A stretch of 64,000 bases of DNA from Amycolatopsis sp. GM8 (GCF_021653975.1 NZ_JAJKFK010000014.1:62001-126000), one strand, 5' to 3'; positions 24,381 through 33,636 are shown, numbered from the stretch's first letter. A program made the numbers and translations. Notes: generated by a model not told the origin, from the letters alone.

Positions 24381-24692
24381 TCAGCCGTGCCAGGGATTCC
24401 CGGCGGGTGCCACGTTGTTCCACTCCTCGCCGGCGAGCACGACGTCGTCCCAGTCATGCCCGGCTGGTACGACTCCGTTCCATTCCTGGCCCGCCGGTAT
24501 CGCGTCGTGCCACGGGTTGCCCGCCGGTACCACGCCGTTCCAGTCCTCACCCGCCGGAACGGCGTCGTCCCACATGTGGCCGGCGACGACCGTGTTGTCG
24601 TGCTGGCCGGCCGGTGCGGCGCCCAGCGCGACACCTCCGGCGACGAGCGCCCCACCGGCCAGCACGACCCCCGCGATCTTCTTCATCCCCAT
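24381..24692 (-). CDS. Small exported protein made of Trp-containing decapeptide repeats
   Basis: The 103-residue protein begins MGMKKIAGVVLAGGALVAGG, a Sec signal peptide ending near LGAA. The mature part is almost only ten-residue repeats of the form A-G-x-x-W-x-x-V-V-P. Units include AGHMWDDAVP, AGEDWNGVVP, AGNPWHDAIP, AGQEWNGVVP and AGHDWDDVVL. Seven units keep the Trp; a degenerate one without Trp precedes them. There is no Cys, and the mature chain is acidic. I chose ATG 24692 because AGGGA lies 6-7 nt upstream; an ATG two codons later is possible. It could be a structural or surface protein, a binder, or a precursor cut into peptides; nothing decides between these. Confidence 0.75.
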   Translation of the reverse strand: MGMKKIAGVVLAGGALVAGGVALGAAPAGQHDNTVVAGHMWDDAVPAGEDWNGVVPAGNPWHDAIPAGQEWNGVVPAGHDWDDVVLAGEEWNNVAPAGNPWHG

Positions 24693-24827
24693 TTTCGTCC
24701 CTTTCCCCTCAGTCCGGAATGCCGAGTCTGGCGGACTTCCGGCCATTCGTCGACGCCGATGTCCGGAATCCTGGGCTCTGTGTCGGGAGTCTGGGGGCGG
24801 GGCGGGACGAGACCGTCCACTGAGGAC

Positions 24828-25508
24828 TTACCGGCGCGCCTCCGCCAGCACGCCCCGTAGCGTCTCGGCGCTGGCAGGCACTCCCGGACTCCCCCAGAAG
24901 TCCGTCTTGCCGCCCGCGTACGGCGGTCCGTACGCCGGGGTGCCCGGCTGGAAGCGCCAGCTGTCGGCGAGTGTGCCGGCGTCGACGGCGTCATAGCCGA
25001 TCGCGTCCAGGAACGCGGTCACGATCTGCTTGGCCTCCGCGTCATCGCCCGCGATCGGCAGCGCGCTGCGGTCCGGCGAGCCCGCCGGGCGGGGCAGCTC
25101 CGCGAGGTGCCCGAAGTAGATGTTGTTGAACCCCTTGACGACCTTGGCCGTGCCCAGCCGCCGCTGCAACAGCTCGACACTCGTCGTGGTGCCGTTCCCC
25201 AGTTCCGCAATCTCCCCGTCGCGCTCGGCGTAGTAGTTGGCCGTGTCGATGACGACCTTCCCGGCGAGCGGTTCGACCGGGAGGTCCCAGTAGGCCTTCA
25301 GCGGGACCGAGACGACCACCAGATCGCCCGCCTCCGCCGCGTCCGCAGCGGTGGCGGCACGGGCGCGCGGCCCCAGCTCCGCCACGAGATCCTTCAGCGT
25401 CTCCGGCCCTCGCGAGTTGCTCACGACCACGTCGTACCCGGCCGCGACGGCCAGCCGGGCCACAGCGGAACCGATGTGCCCGCTGCCGATCAAGCCAAGT
25501 GTTGTCAT
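24828..25508 (-). CDS. NADPH-dependent F420-reductase-like oxidoreductase
   Basis: The 226-residue protein has an N-terminal Rossmann fold (MTTLGLIGSGHIGSAVARLA) with NSRGPETL after strand 2, as in NADP-binding enzymes of the F420:NADPH oxidoreductase (Fno)/NADP-oxidoreductase coenzyme-F420-dependent family. GKVVIDTANYY, VKGFNNIYFGHL and a C-terminal AIGYDAVDAGTLADSWRFQP are typical. Actinobacteria make F420, so a hydride transfer between NADPH and F420 or another flavin-like acceptor is plausible. It starts at ATG 25508 and is transcribed towards the decapeptide-repeat gene, after YceI on the same strand. Confidence 0.8.
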   Translation of the reverse strand: MTTLGLIGSGHIGSAVARLAVAAGYDVVVSNSRGPETLKDLVAELGPRARAATAADAAEAGDLVVVSVPLKAYWDLPVEPLAGKVVIDTANYYAERDGEIAELGNGTTTSVELLQRRLGTAKVVKGFNNIYFGHLAELPRPAGSPDRSALPIAGDDAEAKQIVTAFLDAIGYDAVDAGTLADSWRFQPGTPAYGPPYAGGKTDFWGSPGVPASAETLRGVLAEARR

Positions 25509-25565
25509 GGTCGGCCCAACATCGGCGCGGTCGATCGGTATTCCCCGTGGCCCGGCCGCCGCCGG

Positions 25566-26051
25566 TCAGGCCGGGGCGAACCGGACGTCGACGGTGATCT
25601 CGACGTAGCGGCCGATCATGAACCTCGGCACCCGCATCCCCAGCGGGGCGCGGTCGAGGGTCGCGGTCGCGACCACATGCGACTCGCCATCCTGTTCCGC
25701 CCGGAGCGCCACGGGACAGCTGACACCCCTCAGTTCCAGCGTGCCGTCGATGAGCCAGCAGTCCGAGTCCGCCCGCATCCGCTCCGCCGCGAAGCGCAGC
25801 ACGGGCCGCGCCGCACTGTCGAGCAGGTTGGGTTTGCGCAGGTCCTCGTCGCGCTTGGCGTTCCCGGTGTCGAGCGCACCGAGGTCCAGCTCGGCGCGCA
25901 CCGTGATGTCGTCCCCGTCCCGGCGGACCGAGCCGCCGGTGATCGGGATCGTGCCGGTGACCCGGTTGACGCCGAAGTTCCGCACGCTGAACCGGGCGGT
26001 GCTGCGGCCGGTGAGCACGGTCCAGCTGCCGACGGTGGCCCCGGCGGTCAT
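25566..26051 (-). CDS. YceI-family protein
   Basis: YceI proteins are lipocalin-like beta barrels that bind polyprenyl or other long-chain lipids. The 161-residue product has the family core: GSWTVLTGRSTARFSVRNFG at the start, VRAELDLGALDTGNAKRDED and LDSAARPVLRFAAERM in the middle, and GTLELRGVSCPVALRA near the end. There is no signal peptide, so it is cytoplasmic here, unlike E. coli YceI. Its ATG overlaps the upstream gene's TGA (ATGA), so it is co-translated with the gene at 26048-26644. Confidence 0.88.
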   Translation of the reverse strand: MTAGATVGSWTVLTGRSTARFSVRNFGVNRVTGTIPITGGSVRRDGDDITVRAELDLGALDTGNAKRDEDLRKPNLLDSAARPVLRFAAERMRADSDCWLIDGTLELRGVSCPVALRAEQDGESHVVATATLDRAPLGMRVPRFMIGRYVEITVDVRFAPA

Positions 26052-26644
26052 CGGGGATCACCCGCCGCGGCCGGCACGGGCAGCTCGGCGAACACCACGT
26101 GGCACAGGTCCATGCGGTCGGGCCCGGGCAGCATCGCCGGGTCCTCGCCGGGCAGCAGCTCAGTGCTCATCACCGTGCGCTGCGCCGCTTCGATCGTCTC
26201 GACACTGTCGGCGAAGCCGAGCACGAGACCCGAGAGGTCGTCGCCGCGCAACACGTAGCAGTCGCCGATCCCGTCGATCTTCGAGACGGCGGGCCAGATC
26301 CGCTCCCGCCCGCCCCGCAGCTCGGCCTCGGCCACATCCTCGCGGCGCGGCCCGTCGAACCAGGTCAGCTGCGCGTATCTCGGTCGTCCCGGTGCCGAGC
26401 CGGTGAAGTCGACGCGGCAGACCTTGGCGTCGAGCCAGGTCCAGTCGCCCGGCGGGCTCGTCAACGCGGCGTCGGCGCGGTCACGGCTCGGCCAGAAGGC
26501 GACGACGGCACCGGTCGTGCCCGCGACCTGCGCGAGTGTGCACACGCCGAGGCAGCCGGTGCCCGGCCGGGCGGCGAGTTGCCGGCCCCAGTCCGCGATT
26601 TCGCGGTTCAGCGAGCGGCGGAACTGGTGAACTGTGGCGAACAT
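26048..26644 (-). CDS. Hypothetical protein, possible spheroidene-monooxygenase-like fold
   Basis: The 198-residue protein begins MFATVHQFRRSLNREIADWG. VVAFWPSRDRADAALTSPP resembles monooxygenase-like ferredoxin-fold proteins in which a Trp-Pro stretch opens the second half. I cannot assign a function with confidence. ATG 26644 has AAGGAAAT upstream; the longer open frame towards 26917 overlaps the LAL promoter region and is unlikely to be coding. It forms an operon with YceI and is divergent from the LAL regulator at 26772, which is a candidate to control it. Confidence 0.7.
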   Translation of the reverse strand: MFATVHQFRRSLNREIADWGRQLAARPGTGCLGVCTLAQVAGTTGAVVAFWPSRDRADAALTSPPGDWTWLDAKVCRVDFTGSAPGRPRYAQLTWFDGPRREDVAEAELRGGRERIWPAVSKIDGIGDCYVLRGDDLSGLVLGFADSVETIEAAQRTVMSTELLPGEDPAMLPGPDRMDLCHVVFAELPVPAAAGDPR

Positions 26645-26771
26645 CGGGATTTCCTTCCTGTCGGATGCCGGTAACTGTCCGCCCGCCGCGGGTCGCGGCA
26701 CATCAGTGCCGGTACGCAAAACCGGCACTGAAGCCGTCCACTGAAGACCCGCCGCGGGTGATACTGCTGCG

Positions 26772-29471
26772 GTGAACACGGAACCGTTCGTGGGCCGCGA
26801 GGCGGCGCTGACCGAAGTCGGCCGGCTGCTCGCGGACGCGGACGCGGGCACCGGCGGCCTGCTGCTGATCGGTGGCCCCGCCGGGATCGGCAAGACCCGG
26901 CTGTGCGAGGAGGCCACCGCGAAGGCCGCGGCCCCGGTCCGGTGGGGACGCTGTGTCGACGATCCGGGCGCGCCGCCGCTGTGGCCGTGGCGCCGGATCC
27001 TGGACGGGGTGCCCGAACCGGAACCCGGTGCCGACCCGGTCGCCGCCGGGTTCCGGTTCGTCGCGGACGCCGCGGACAGCCTGGTCGGCGCGGCTTCGGC
27101 GGACGGGCTCGTGCTGGTGCTGGAGGATCTGCACTGGGCCGACGACGCGTCGCTGCGGCTGCTGCGGCACCTGGCCGGGGAGCTGCGCCGCTCGCGGCTC
27201 GCGGTGCTGGCGACCTACCGGGACACCGAGCCGGCACTCGACGATCTGCTGCGGCGACCGGGCACACACGGCCGCACGCTGGCGCCGCTGACCGCGCCGG
27301 ACGTGCGCCAGTTCCTCGCCCACCAGGGGCCGGTGACCGACGGCGAGGTCCGGGACGCGCTGCGGCGTTCGGGCGGGAATCCCTTGTACCTCAGGGCGAT
27401 CGTGCGGTCCGCGACGGGCGACGGGCGGGATGGGCTCGGACATCTCGTCCGCACCACCGTGGCCACGCTCGACCGGCGGATCCGCGAACTGCTGGCGATC
27501 GCCGCTGTGCTCGGCGAGGACGTCGACGGCGAGGTGCTCGCGGAAGTGTCCGAAATGGACGGTGATACGGTCGCGGCCGGGCTCGATCAGGCGGTCCGCG
27601 CCGGGGTGCTCGTCCCGGTCGGCGCGGGGTTGCGCCGGTTCGCGCACGCTGTGGTGCGCGACGGGGTCTACGCCGATCTCGCGCCCAGCGTCCGCGAGTC
27701 GCTGCACGCGCGCGCCGCCACCGTGCTGGAGGACCGGGCGTTGCGAGACCCCGCACTCGCCGGGGTCGTCGCCGGGCACTGGCTGCGCGCCGCCACCGGC
27801 CGCCCGGCCCTCTCCCGCGCGGCCGAGTGGGCGTCGCGGGCGGCCGAGGAGGCGAGCCGGACGTACGCCTTCGCCGAAGCGGCCCGGTTCCTGACCTTCG
27901 CCGTGGACGCGTGGCGCCGCGCGGGCGAGCCGGACCGGGTGCCCGGCCTGCTGGTGCGGCTGGCGACCGCCGAGTATCGCTCGGGCCGGTTCCGGCAGAG
28001 CTTCGAGCACGCCCGCGAGGCCGCCGGGCTCGGCGATCCCGCGGTCGTGGTGGCCGCCGCGCTGGTGGTCAAGGACATCGCGGCGCCCGACCTGCTGCCG
28101 GGCATGGCCGAGCTGACGACGACCGCACTCGCGCTGGCCGGCGACGCCGAACCGGCGGTGCGGGCGAAGTTGCTGGCGCAGTCCGCGTCCGTCGCCGCCG
28201 AAGCGGGCCGGATCCACGAAGCCCGCGAGAAAGCCGCACAGGCACTTGAACTGGCCGAGGCGAGCGGCGATCCGGAAGCCCTCGTCGACGCCGTCCGCGC
28301 GCGGTTCAAGGGGTGGCCGATCGAGTTGCCGATGCCGGAACGGTTGCGGCTCGCGGCGCTGGCGATCGAGCTGGGCCTCGGCACCGGCCAGCCGCTGCTG
28401 GCGTTGTGGGGGCACAAATGGCGGCTCGACGCGGCGTTCGAGGTCGGCACCATGGCGGTGGTGGACGAGGAGCTGGGCGCGATCGCCGAGCTCGCCCGGA
28501 CCACCCGGCTGCCGCTCGTGCGCTGGCACGAACTGCGGCTGCGCGCGTCCGTGCTCGCCTACCGCGGCTCGTTCGCCGAGGCCCGCGAGGTCAACGCCCA
28601 GGCGAGCGAGCTGGCGACGGCCGAACTGGCCGACGACTTCAGCGCCGCCGCGATGTCGGCCGCGTTCGGGCAGCAGCTCGTCGGGGTGACCGGCGATCCC
28701 GGCGACATCCCCGGGGACATGCCCCAGTTGCTCACCCTCTCCCCCACGCTCGCGGTCGCCGCCGTCGCCTATCCGCACGCCATGCTGCTGCACGGGAAAC
28801 GCGACGAGGCGGCAGCCGGGTACGAGGCGGTGCGCCCGCGCGCCGGGGAGGCGGGGTTCCTGGACCAGAACCCTGCTGTGTCCTTGATCCTGCTGCCACT
28901 GGCGGAGGTCTTCGGTGACCGGGAGACCACCGGGTTGCTCGCCCGGCACTACGGCGACTGGCCGCATTTCGTGTCCGGCGGCACCGGCGTCTACTGCTCG
29001 GACACCTTGCCGAGCTGGCGGGCCCGCGCGGCGGCGTTACTGGGTCAGTACGACGACGCGGTGCGGTGGTTCGAGGAGGCGATCGCGATCGACTCCCGGA
29101 CCGGCGCCCGGCCCTACGTCGCGCTGAACCGGCTCGCGCTCGCGGAAGTCCTGATGGCGTGTGACGACTTCGCGCGCGCGGAAACCCTGGCGCGCCAAGC
29201 AATGGAGGAGGCACGGCGGCTCGGCATGCCCGGTCCGGCGCGGCGAGCGAGCGGTGTGCTGGAACGCCTTCGCACGGCCGATCCGCTGACGGCACGGGAA
29301 CGGGAGATCGCCGGGCTGCTCGCCGAAAGCCTCAGCAACCGGCAGATCGCGGACCGGCTCGTGCTCTCGGAACGCACGGTGGAAAGCCACGTGCGCAGCA
29401 TCCTGGCGAAACTGGGCCTGGCCAACCGGGTCGAGGTCGCGCAGTGGGCCCGCGGCAAACGGGACGCCTGA
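26772..29471 (+). CDS. LAL-type (large ATP-binding LuxR) transcriptional regulator
   Basis: The 899-residue protein starts from GTG with VGREAAL close to the N-terminus, Walker A IGGPAGIGKTR at about 33-43 and Walker B LVLVLEDLHWADD at about 116-128. TPR-like helical repeats follow. A C-terminal LuxR HTH is at about 837-893 (LTAREREIAGLLAESLSNRQ, then RTVESHVRSILAKLG). LAL proteins are often activators in secondary metabolism or carbon use. The gene is divergent from the operon holding YceI. Confidence 0.9.
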   Translation: MNTEPFVGREAALTEVGRLLADADAGTGGLLLIGGPAGIGKTRLCEEATAKAAAPVRWGRCVDDPGAPPLWPWRRILDGVPEPEPGADPVAAGFRFVADAADSLVGAASADGLVLVLEDLHWADDASLRLLRHLAGELRRSRLAVLATYRDTEPALDDLLRRPGTHGRTLAPLTAPDVRQFLAHQGPVTDGEVRDALRRSGGNPLYLRAIVRSATGDGRDGLGHLVRTTVATLDRRIRELLAIAAVLGEDVDGEVLAEVSEMDGDTVAAGLDQAVRAGVLVPVGAGLRRFAHAVVRDGVYADLAPSVRESLHARAATVLEDRALRDPALAGVVAGHWLRAATGRPALSRAAEWASRAAEEASRTYAFAEAARFLTFAVDAWRRAGEPDRVPGLLVRLATAEYRSGRFRQSFEHAREAAGLGDPAVVVAAALVVKDIAAPDLLPGMAELTTTALALAGDAEPAVRAKLLAQSASVAAEAGRIHEAREKAAQALELAEASGDPEALVDAVRARFKGWPIELPMPERLRLAALAIELGLGTGQPLLALWGHKWRLDAAFEVGTMAVVDEELGAIAELARTTRLPLVRWHELRLRASVLAYRGSFAEAREVNAQASELATAELADDFSAAAMSAAFGQQLVGVTGDPGDIPGDMPQLLTLSPTLAVAAVAYPHAMLLHGKRDEAAAGYEAVRPRAGEAGFLDQNPAVSLILLPLAEVFGDRETTGLLARHYGDWPHFVSGGTGVYCSDTLPSWRARAAALLGQYDDAVRWFEEAIAIDSRTGARPYVALNRLALAEVLMACDDFARAETLARQAMEEARRLGMPGPARRASGVLERLRTADPLTAREREIAGLLAESLSNRQIADRLVLSERTVESHVRSILAKLGLANRVEVAQWARGKRDA

Positions 29472-29490
29472 CCGCCGTTACCGTGCCGAG

Positions 29491-30042
29491 GTGCGCTTTC
29501 TTCTCTTGGCGGCGGTGCTGCTGCTGACCGCGTGTGGTCAGGTGGCCCAGCCGGACAACGGGCTGGACCCGCAGTTGCTGACGGCCGGGCCGGTGCCGTC
29601 GCCGTCGCCTGTGCCGCCGATCCCCGCCCCCGGCGGGCCGTGCCTGACCGTCGGCGCGGGACAGGTGGAGGCGGCGCTGGGCCATCGCGCGTCGGTGGTC
29701 ACCATGACGAACTGCGATACCGAGCCCGTGCGGGTCACCGGCTACCCCGTGGTCCGGCTGCTCGACACCGGCCGCGCACCGATGGACGTCACGGTGAAGC
29801 ACGGATCTTCTTATATGGCAATAGATCCCGGCGCGAAGACGGTCACGGTCGAACCGGGCGGGCACGCGCTCGCGGTGCTCTCGTGGTCCAACACGGTCAC
29901 CGACGGCGATTCGGCGACCGGCGCCTATGCGCAGATCACGCCGATTCCCGGGGCCGCCGCGCAGACCGTGCCGCTGGACACCGATCTCGGCACGACCGGG
30001 GAGCTGACCGTCACCGCTTGGGCGCTCGAACTGCCGCACTGA
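29491..30042 (+). CDS. DUF4232 lipoprotein
   Basis: The 183-residue protein starts at GTG 29491, with signal peptide and lipobox LLLTACGQ (Cys15). A Pro-rich linker (about residues 33-48) leads to an immunoglobulin-like DUF4232 domain with CLTVGAGQVEAALGHRASVV, VTMTNCDTEPVRVTGYPVVR and a final LTVTAWAL. It is anchored on the outer face of the membrane. The function of the family is unknown. It follows the LAL gene by 19 bp, so co-transcription is possible. Confidence 0.82.
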   Translation: MRFLLLAAVLLLTACGQVAQPDNGLDPQLLTAGPVPSPSPVPPIPAPGGPCLTVGAGQVEAALGHRASVVTMTNCDTEPVRVTGYPVVRLLDTGRAPMDVTVKHGSSYMAIDPGAKTVTVEPGGHALAVLSWSNTVTDGDSATGAYAQITPIPGAAAQTVPLDTDLGTTGELTVTAWALELPH

Positions 30043-30074
30043 AACTGTCGGTGGTCCAGCTTAGCATTCCCGGC

Positions 30075-30629
30075 ATGACCACACTCGACAACAGGCCGAA
30101 CGCCGCACTGCTCGTCATCGACGTCCAGAACGGCGTGGTGGGCAAGGCACACAACCGGGACAACGTCGTCGCGAACATCGTCGCGCTCGTGGACAAGGCG
30201 CGCGCCGCGGGTGCGAACGTCGTCTGGGTGCAGCACTCCAACGACGCGATGCCGCGTGGCAGCGACGACTGGCAGTATGTGCCGGAGCTGTCACCGGATG
30301 ACGCGGAACCGTTGGTGCACAAGAGATATCCGGACTCGTTCGAGGATACCGACCTCGAGTCGGTGCTGGCTTCGCGTGGCGTCGGGCGGCTATTGGTGTC
30401 GGGGGCGCAGACCGACGAATGCATCCGCTCAACCCTGCACGGCGCCATCGTCCGCGGCTACGACGTGACGCTGGTCGACGACGCACACACCACGGACGAC
30501 CTCACCGAGTTCGGCGCACCACCGCCGGACAAGGTCATCGCGCACACGAACCTGTACTGGCGCTACCACACCGCACCAGGCCGGACAGCCCGCACGGTCA
30601 GCACCGCAGAGGCAGACTTCACGAACTGA
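30075..30629 (+). CDS. Isochorismatase-family hydrolase
   Basis: The 184-residue protein has the cysteine hydrolase fold of the family. The catalytic Asp is in LLVIDVQNGVV, the Lys in LVHKRYPDSFEDT, and the Cys in GAQTDECIRSTLHGAIVRGY. It cleaves a small amide or vinyl ether; the real substrate is not shown by the sequence. ATG 30075 was chosen over longer frames because it starts right before the first strand. Its 3' end overlaps the convergent methyltransferase by 11 nt. Confidence 0.88.
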   Translation: MTTLDNRPNAALLVIDVQNGVVGKAHNRDNVVANIVALVDKARAAGANVVWVQHSNDAMPRGSDDWQYVPELSPDDAEPLVHKRYPDSFEDTDLESVLASRGVGRLLVSGAQTDECIRSTLHGAIVRGYDVTLVDDAHTTDDLTEFGAPPPDKVIAHTNLYWRYHTAPGRTARTVSTAEADFTN

Positions 30630-31358
30630 CCGACTTCTCCCACACCGAGACGTGCCGCCTGCTCTCGGCAGTGAAGGGCTCTTTGGTCCAGTCCTCCCAC
30701 CGATCACGCAACCGCAGCCCGGCGATCCGCGCCATCAGGTCGAGCTCGGCAGGCCATACGTACCGGAACGGAATGGAGGTGTACTCGCCGCGCCCGTTGA
30801 CGACCTCGACGTAGTTCGAGCTCATCGCCTGGATGGCAAAATCGTAGATATCAAAGGAAAACTTCGTCGGGCTGACGTGGAAGGGCAGCACGTGCTGCCC
30901 CGGCGGGAGCTTGCGCAACTCGGGCACGCCGACCTCGATCAGGAAGCAGCCGCCGGGCGCCAGGTGCGCCGCGACATTCTGGAAGCACGCCACCTGTTCG
31001 TCCTGGGTGGTCAGATTGGAGATCGTATTGAAAACCAAATAAACCAAAGAAAAAGCGCCGTCCACCCGGGTGGTGGCGAAATCGCCGATCGTCACATTGA
31101 TCGTCTCGGCGCCAGGCTTTGTGCGCAGCCGGGCGACCATCGCGCGCGACAGGTCGATGCCGTGCACCGGCACGCCGCGGCGGGCCAGCGGTAGGGCGAC
31201 GCGTCCCGTGCCGATGCCCAACTCCAGCGCGCGGCCGCCCCCGGCGAGCCGGGCCAGCAGGTCGACGGCCGGGGCGAGCACCTCGTCCGTATTCAGACCT
31301 GCCGTCGAATCGTCGTAGGTCGCGCGACGCGTTCCCCGAAATAGCCGTCGTCGTCCAT
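30619..31358 (-). CDS. Class I SAM-dependent methyltransferase with an apparent 1-nt frameshift near its start
   Basis: From codon TYDDSTAGLN onward the frame encodes a complete Rossmann methyltransferase: ALELGIGTGRVALPLARRGV (SAM motif I), VHGIDLSRAMVARL, YLVFNTISNL and FLIEVGVPEL. The natural N-terminus is in another frame: ATG 31358 encodes MDDDGYFGERVAR, which should continue directly into TYDDS. One base is missing in the CGCGCG run near 31320-31328. Without the shift, the frame only opens from 31401 with an atypical N-terminus. Either the gene is broken or the assembly has a 1-nt error. It converges on the isochorismatase gene. Confidence 0.78.
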
Positions 31359-31431
31359 GGTCGCCGACGGTATCGCCGGTGATCGCGCGGTCGCACGCCA
31401 TTTTTCGCGCCGCGAGCTGTTACCGTCGGGT

Positions 31432-32358
31432 GTGCTGTTGCGACAGTTGGAGTACCTCGTCGCCCTCGCGAGGGAACGGCATTTCGCCCGGGCCGCCGAA
31501 GCCTGCCACGTTTCGCAGCCATCGCTGTCGGCCGCGATCCGGAAACTCGAGCGCGAGCTGGGCGTGCCGATCGTGCACCGCGGCCGCCGGTTCGCCGGGC
31601 TCACCCCAGAAGGCGAGCGGGTTCTGCTGTGGGCGCACCGAATTCTCGCCGAACGCGACGCGCTGCGGCACGACCTGTCCACGATGCGCGCGAACCTGAC
31701 CGGCGTACTGCGCATCGGCGCGATCCCGACCGCGCTGACCGCCACGCCACTGCTCACCGCCCCGTTCTGCGAACGGCATCCCCATGTCCGGATCTCGGTG
31801 GAATCGTTGTCCTCACGGGAAATCCGGGAACGGCTGGCGGAGTTCGAACTGGACATCGCGATGACCTATGTGGACGACGGCGAGATCGAAAACCTGCGCG
31901 TGACCCCGTTGTACGAGGAACGCTACCTGCTGCTGACCCCGAACGACGGCAAGTACGCCGATCGTGCGCAGGTGCGCTGGACCGAGGCCGCAGCCTTGCC
32001 ACTTTGCCTGCTGACCCAGCGGATGCGCAACCGCCGTCTCCTCGACGAGATCTTCGCGGCCGCCGGTGTCACCCCGGTCCCCGCGATCGAGACGGACACC
32101 GTCGCCGCGCTCTACGCCCATGTCGCGACACACCAGTGGTCGAGCGTGATCTCCCATGCGTGGCTGCACATGTTCGGCACCCCCGAGGGGATGCGGGTGG
32201 TGCGCCTGGAAGATCCGCACCGCGCGCCGCGGATCGGGCTGGTCACCGCTGACCACGATCCCGAGCCGATCCTCGTGCGCGCCCTGCTGGACCTCGCGCG
32301 CGGCCTGGACCTGCGCGGCGAGCTCGACCGCGTGCTGCGCCGGCACCTGGACGCCTGA
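31432..32358 (+). CDS. LysR-family regulator next to formate dehydrogenase
   Basis: The 308-residue protein starts VLLRQLEYLVALARERHFAR from GTG 31432, giving the normal LysR N-terminus with HTH AAEACHVSQPSLSAAIRKLE. The effector domain begins at about 90 (TGVLRIGAIPTALTATPLLT). The longer frame from 31357 would overlap the methyltransferase start. The formate dehydrogenase gene follows 100 bp downstream on the same strand. The regulator probably controls it, possibly in response to one-carbon compounds. Confidence 0.9.
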   Translation: MLLRQLEYLVALARERHFARAAEACHVSQPSLSAAIRKLERELGVPIVHRGRRFAGLTPEGERVLLWAHRILAERDALRHDLSTMRANLTGVLRIGAIPTALTATPLLTAPFCERHPHVRISVESLSSREIRERLAEFELDIAMTYVDDGEIENLRVTPLYEERYLLLTPNDGKYADRAQVRWTEAAALPLCLLTQRMRNRRLLDEIFAAAGVTPVPAIETDTVAALYAHVATHQWSSVISHAWLHMFGTPEGMRVVRLEDPHRAPRIGLVTADHDPEPILVRALLDLARGLDLRGELDRVLRRHLDA

Positions 32359-32458
32359 TAGCCGCCGGCTATCCCCGCATAGGCACTTTCGCTTTGACCC
32401 ATCTCGCCCACACCCGGAAAGGTCGAGAGCACCAACGGTTCTCTCGAAGGAGAAGGTC

Positions 32459-33619
32459 ATGGCAAAGGTGCTGTGTGTGCTGTACGACGACCCGGTCGAC
32501 GGCTACCCGAAGTCCTACGCGCGGGACGGCCTGCCGCACCTGGACAGCTATCCGGGCGGCCAGACCCTGCCCACCCCGTCCGCGATCGACTTCACCCCCG
32601 GCCAGCTGCTCGGCAGCGTCTCCGGTGAGCTGGGGCTGCGCCGGTTCCTCGAAGCGCAGGGGCACACCCTGGTCGTCACGTCCGACAAGGACGCCGCGGA
32701 CTCGACGTTCGACCGCGAGCTGGCCGACGCGGATGTGGTGATCTCCCAGCCGTTCTGGCCCGCGTACCTGACCGCCGAGCGCATCGCGAAGGCGCCGAGG
32801 CTGAAGCTCGCGATCACCGCCGGGATCGGGTCCGACCACGTCGACCTCGACGCCGCCATCGAACACGGCGTGACGGTCGCGGAAGTGACCTACTGCAACA
32901 GCATCAGCGTCGCCGAGCACGTGGTGATGATGATCCTGTCGCTGGTGCGCAACTACCTGCCGTCACACCAGTGGGTGCTCGACGGCGGCTGGAACATCGC
33001 CGACTGTGTCGAGCGCTCCTACGACGTCGAGGGCATGCACGTCGGCACTGTCGCCGCCGGCCGGATCGGGTCCGCGGTGCTGCGCCGGCTCGCGCCGTTC
33101 GACGTGCACCTGCACTACACCGACCGGCACCGGCTGCCCGAAGACGTCGAGCGGGAGCTGAACCTGACCTTCCACCCGTCCGCCGCGGACATGGTGCCGG
33201 TGTGTGACGTGGTCACCATCAACGCGCCGCTGCACCCCGAGACCGAGGGCATGTTCGACGACCAGCTGATCGGCACCATGAAACGCGGCGCGTACCTGAT
33301 CGACACCGCCCGCGCCAAGATCGCCGACCGCGACGCCGTCGTGCGTGCGCTGGAGAGCGGGCAGCTGGCGGGCTACGCGGGCGACGTGTGGTTCCCGCAG
33401 CCGGCGCCGGCCGACCACCCGTGGCGGACGATGCCGCATCACGGCATGACCCCGCACATCTCGGGCAGCTCCCTGTCGGCGCAGGCCCGCTACGCCGCCG
33501 GCACCCGCGAGATCCTCGAGTCGTGGCTGGGCGGCACGCCGATCCGCGAGGAGTACCTCATCGTCGACGGCGGCAAGCTCGCCGGCGCCGGCGCGCACTC
33601 CTACTCGGTGCGCCACTGA
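32459..33619 (+). CDS. fdh: NAD-dependent formate dehydrogenase
   Basis: This D-2-hydroxyacid-dehydrogenase-family enzyme oxidises formate to CO2 with NAD. It has 386 residues, the normal size. MAKVLCVLYDDPVDGYPKSY and LPTPSAIDFTPGQLLGSVSG are formate-dehydrogenase specific. The Rossmann motif is VGTVAAGRIGSAVLRRL, and the catalytic block is HGMTPHISGSSLSAQARY with its His. KLAITAGIGSDHVDLDAA and CNSISVAEHVVMMIL line the substrate site. GAAGGAGAAGG precedes ATG 32459. It supplies NADH from formate detoxification or one-carbon turnover. Confidence 0.95.
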   Translation: MAKVLCVLYDDPVDGYPKSYARDGLPHLDSYPGGQTLPTPSAIDFTPGQLLGSVSGELGLRRFLEAQGHTLVVTSDKDAADSTFDRELADADVVISQPFWPAYLTAERIAKAPRLKLAITAGIGSDHVDLDAAIEHGVTVAEVTYCNSISVAEHVVMMILSLVRNYLPSHQWVLDGGWNIADCVERSYDVEGMHVGTVAAGRIGSAVLRRLAPFDVHLHYTDRHRLPEDVERELNLTFHPSAADMVPVCDVVTINAPLHPETEGMFDDQLIGTMKRGAYLIDTARAKIADRDAVVRALESGQLAGYAGDVWFPQPAPADHPWRTMPHHGMTPHISGSSLSAQARYAAGTREILESWLGGTPIREEYLIVDGGKLAGAGAHSYSVRH

Positions 33620-33636
33620 CGGCTTAGTCTGGGCCC

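Noticed and set aside
24693..24827. A third 21-bp-type array between the decapeptide gene and the F420-like reductase
   Set aside because: TCCGGAAT recurs, but the spacing is not 21 bp and no inverted half is present.
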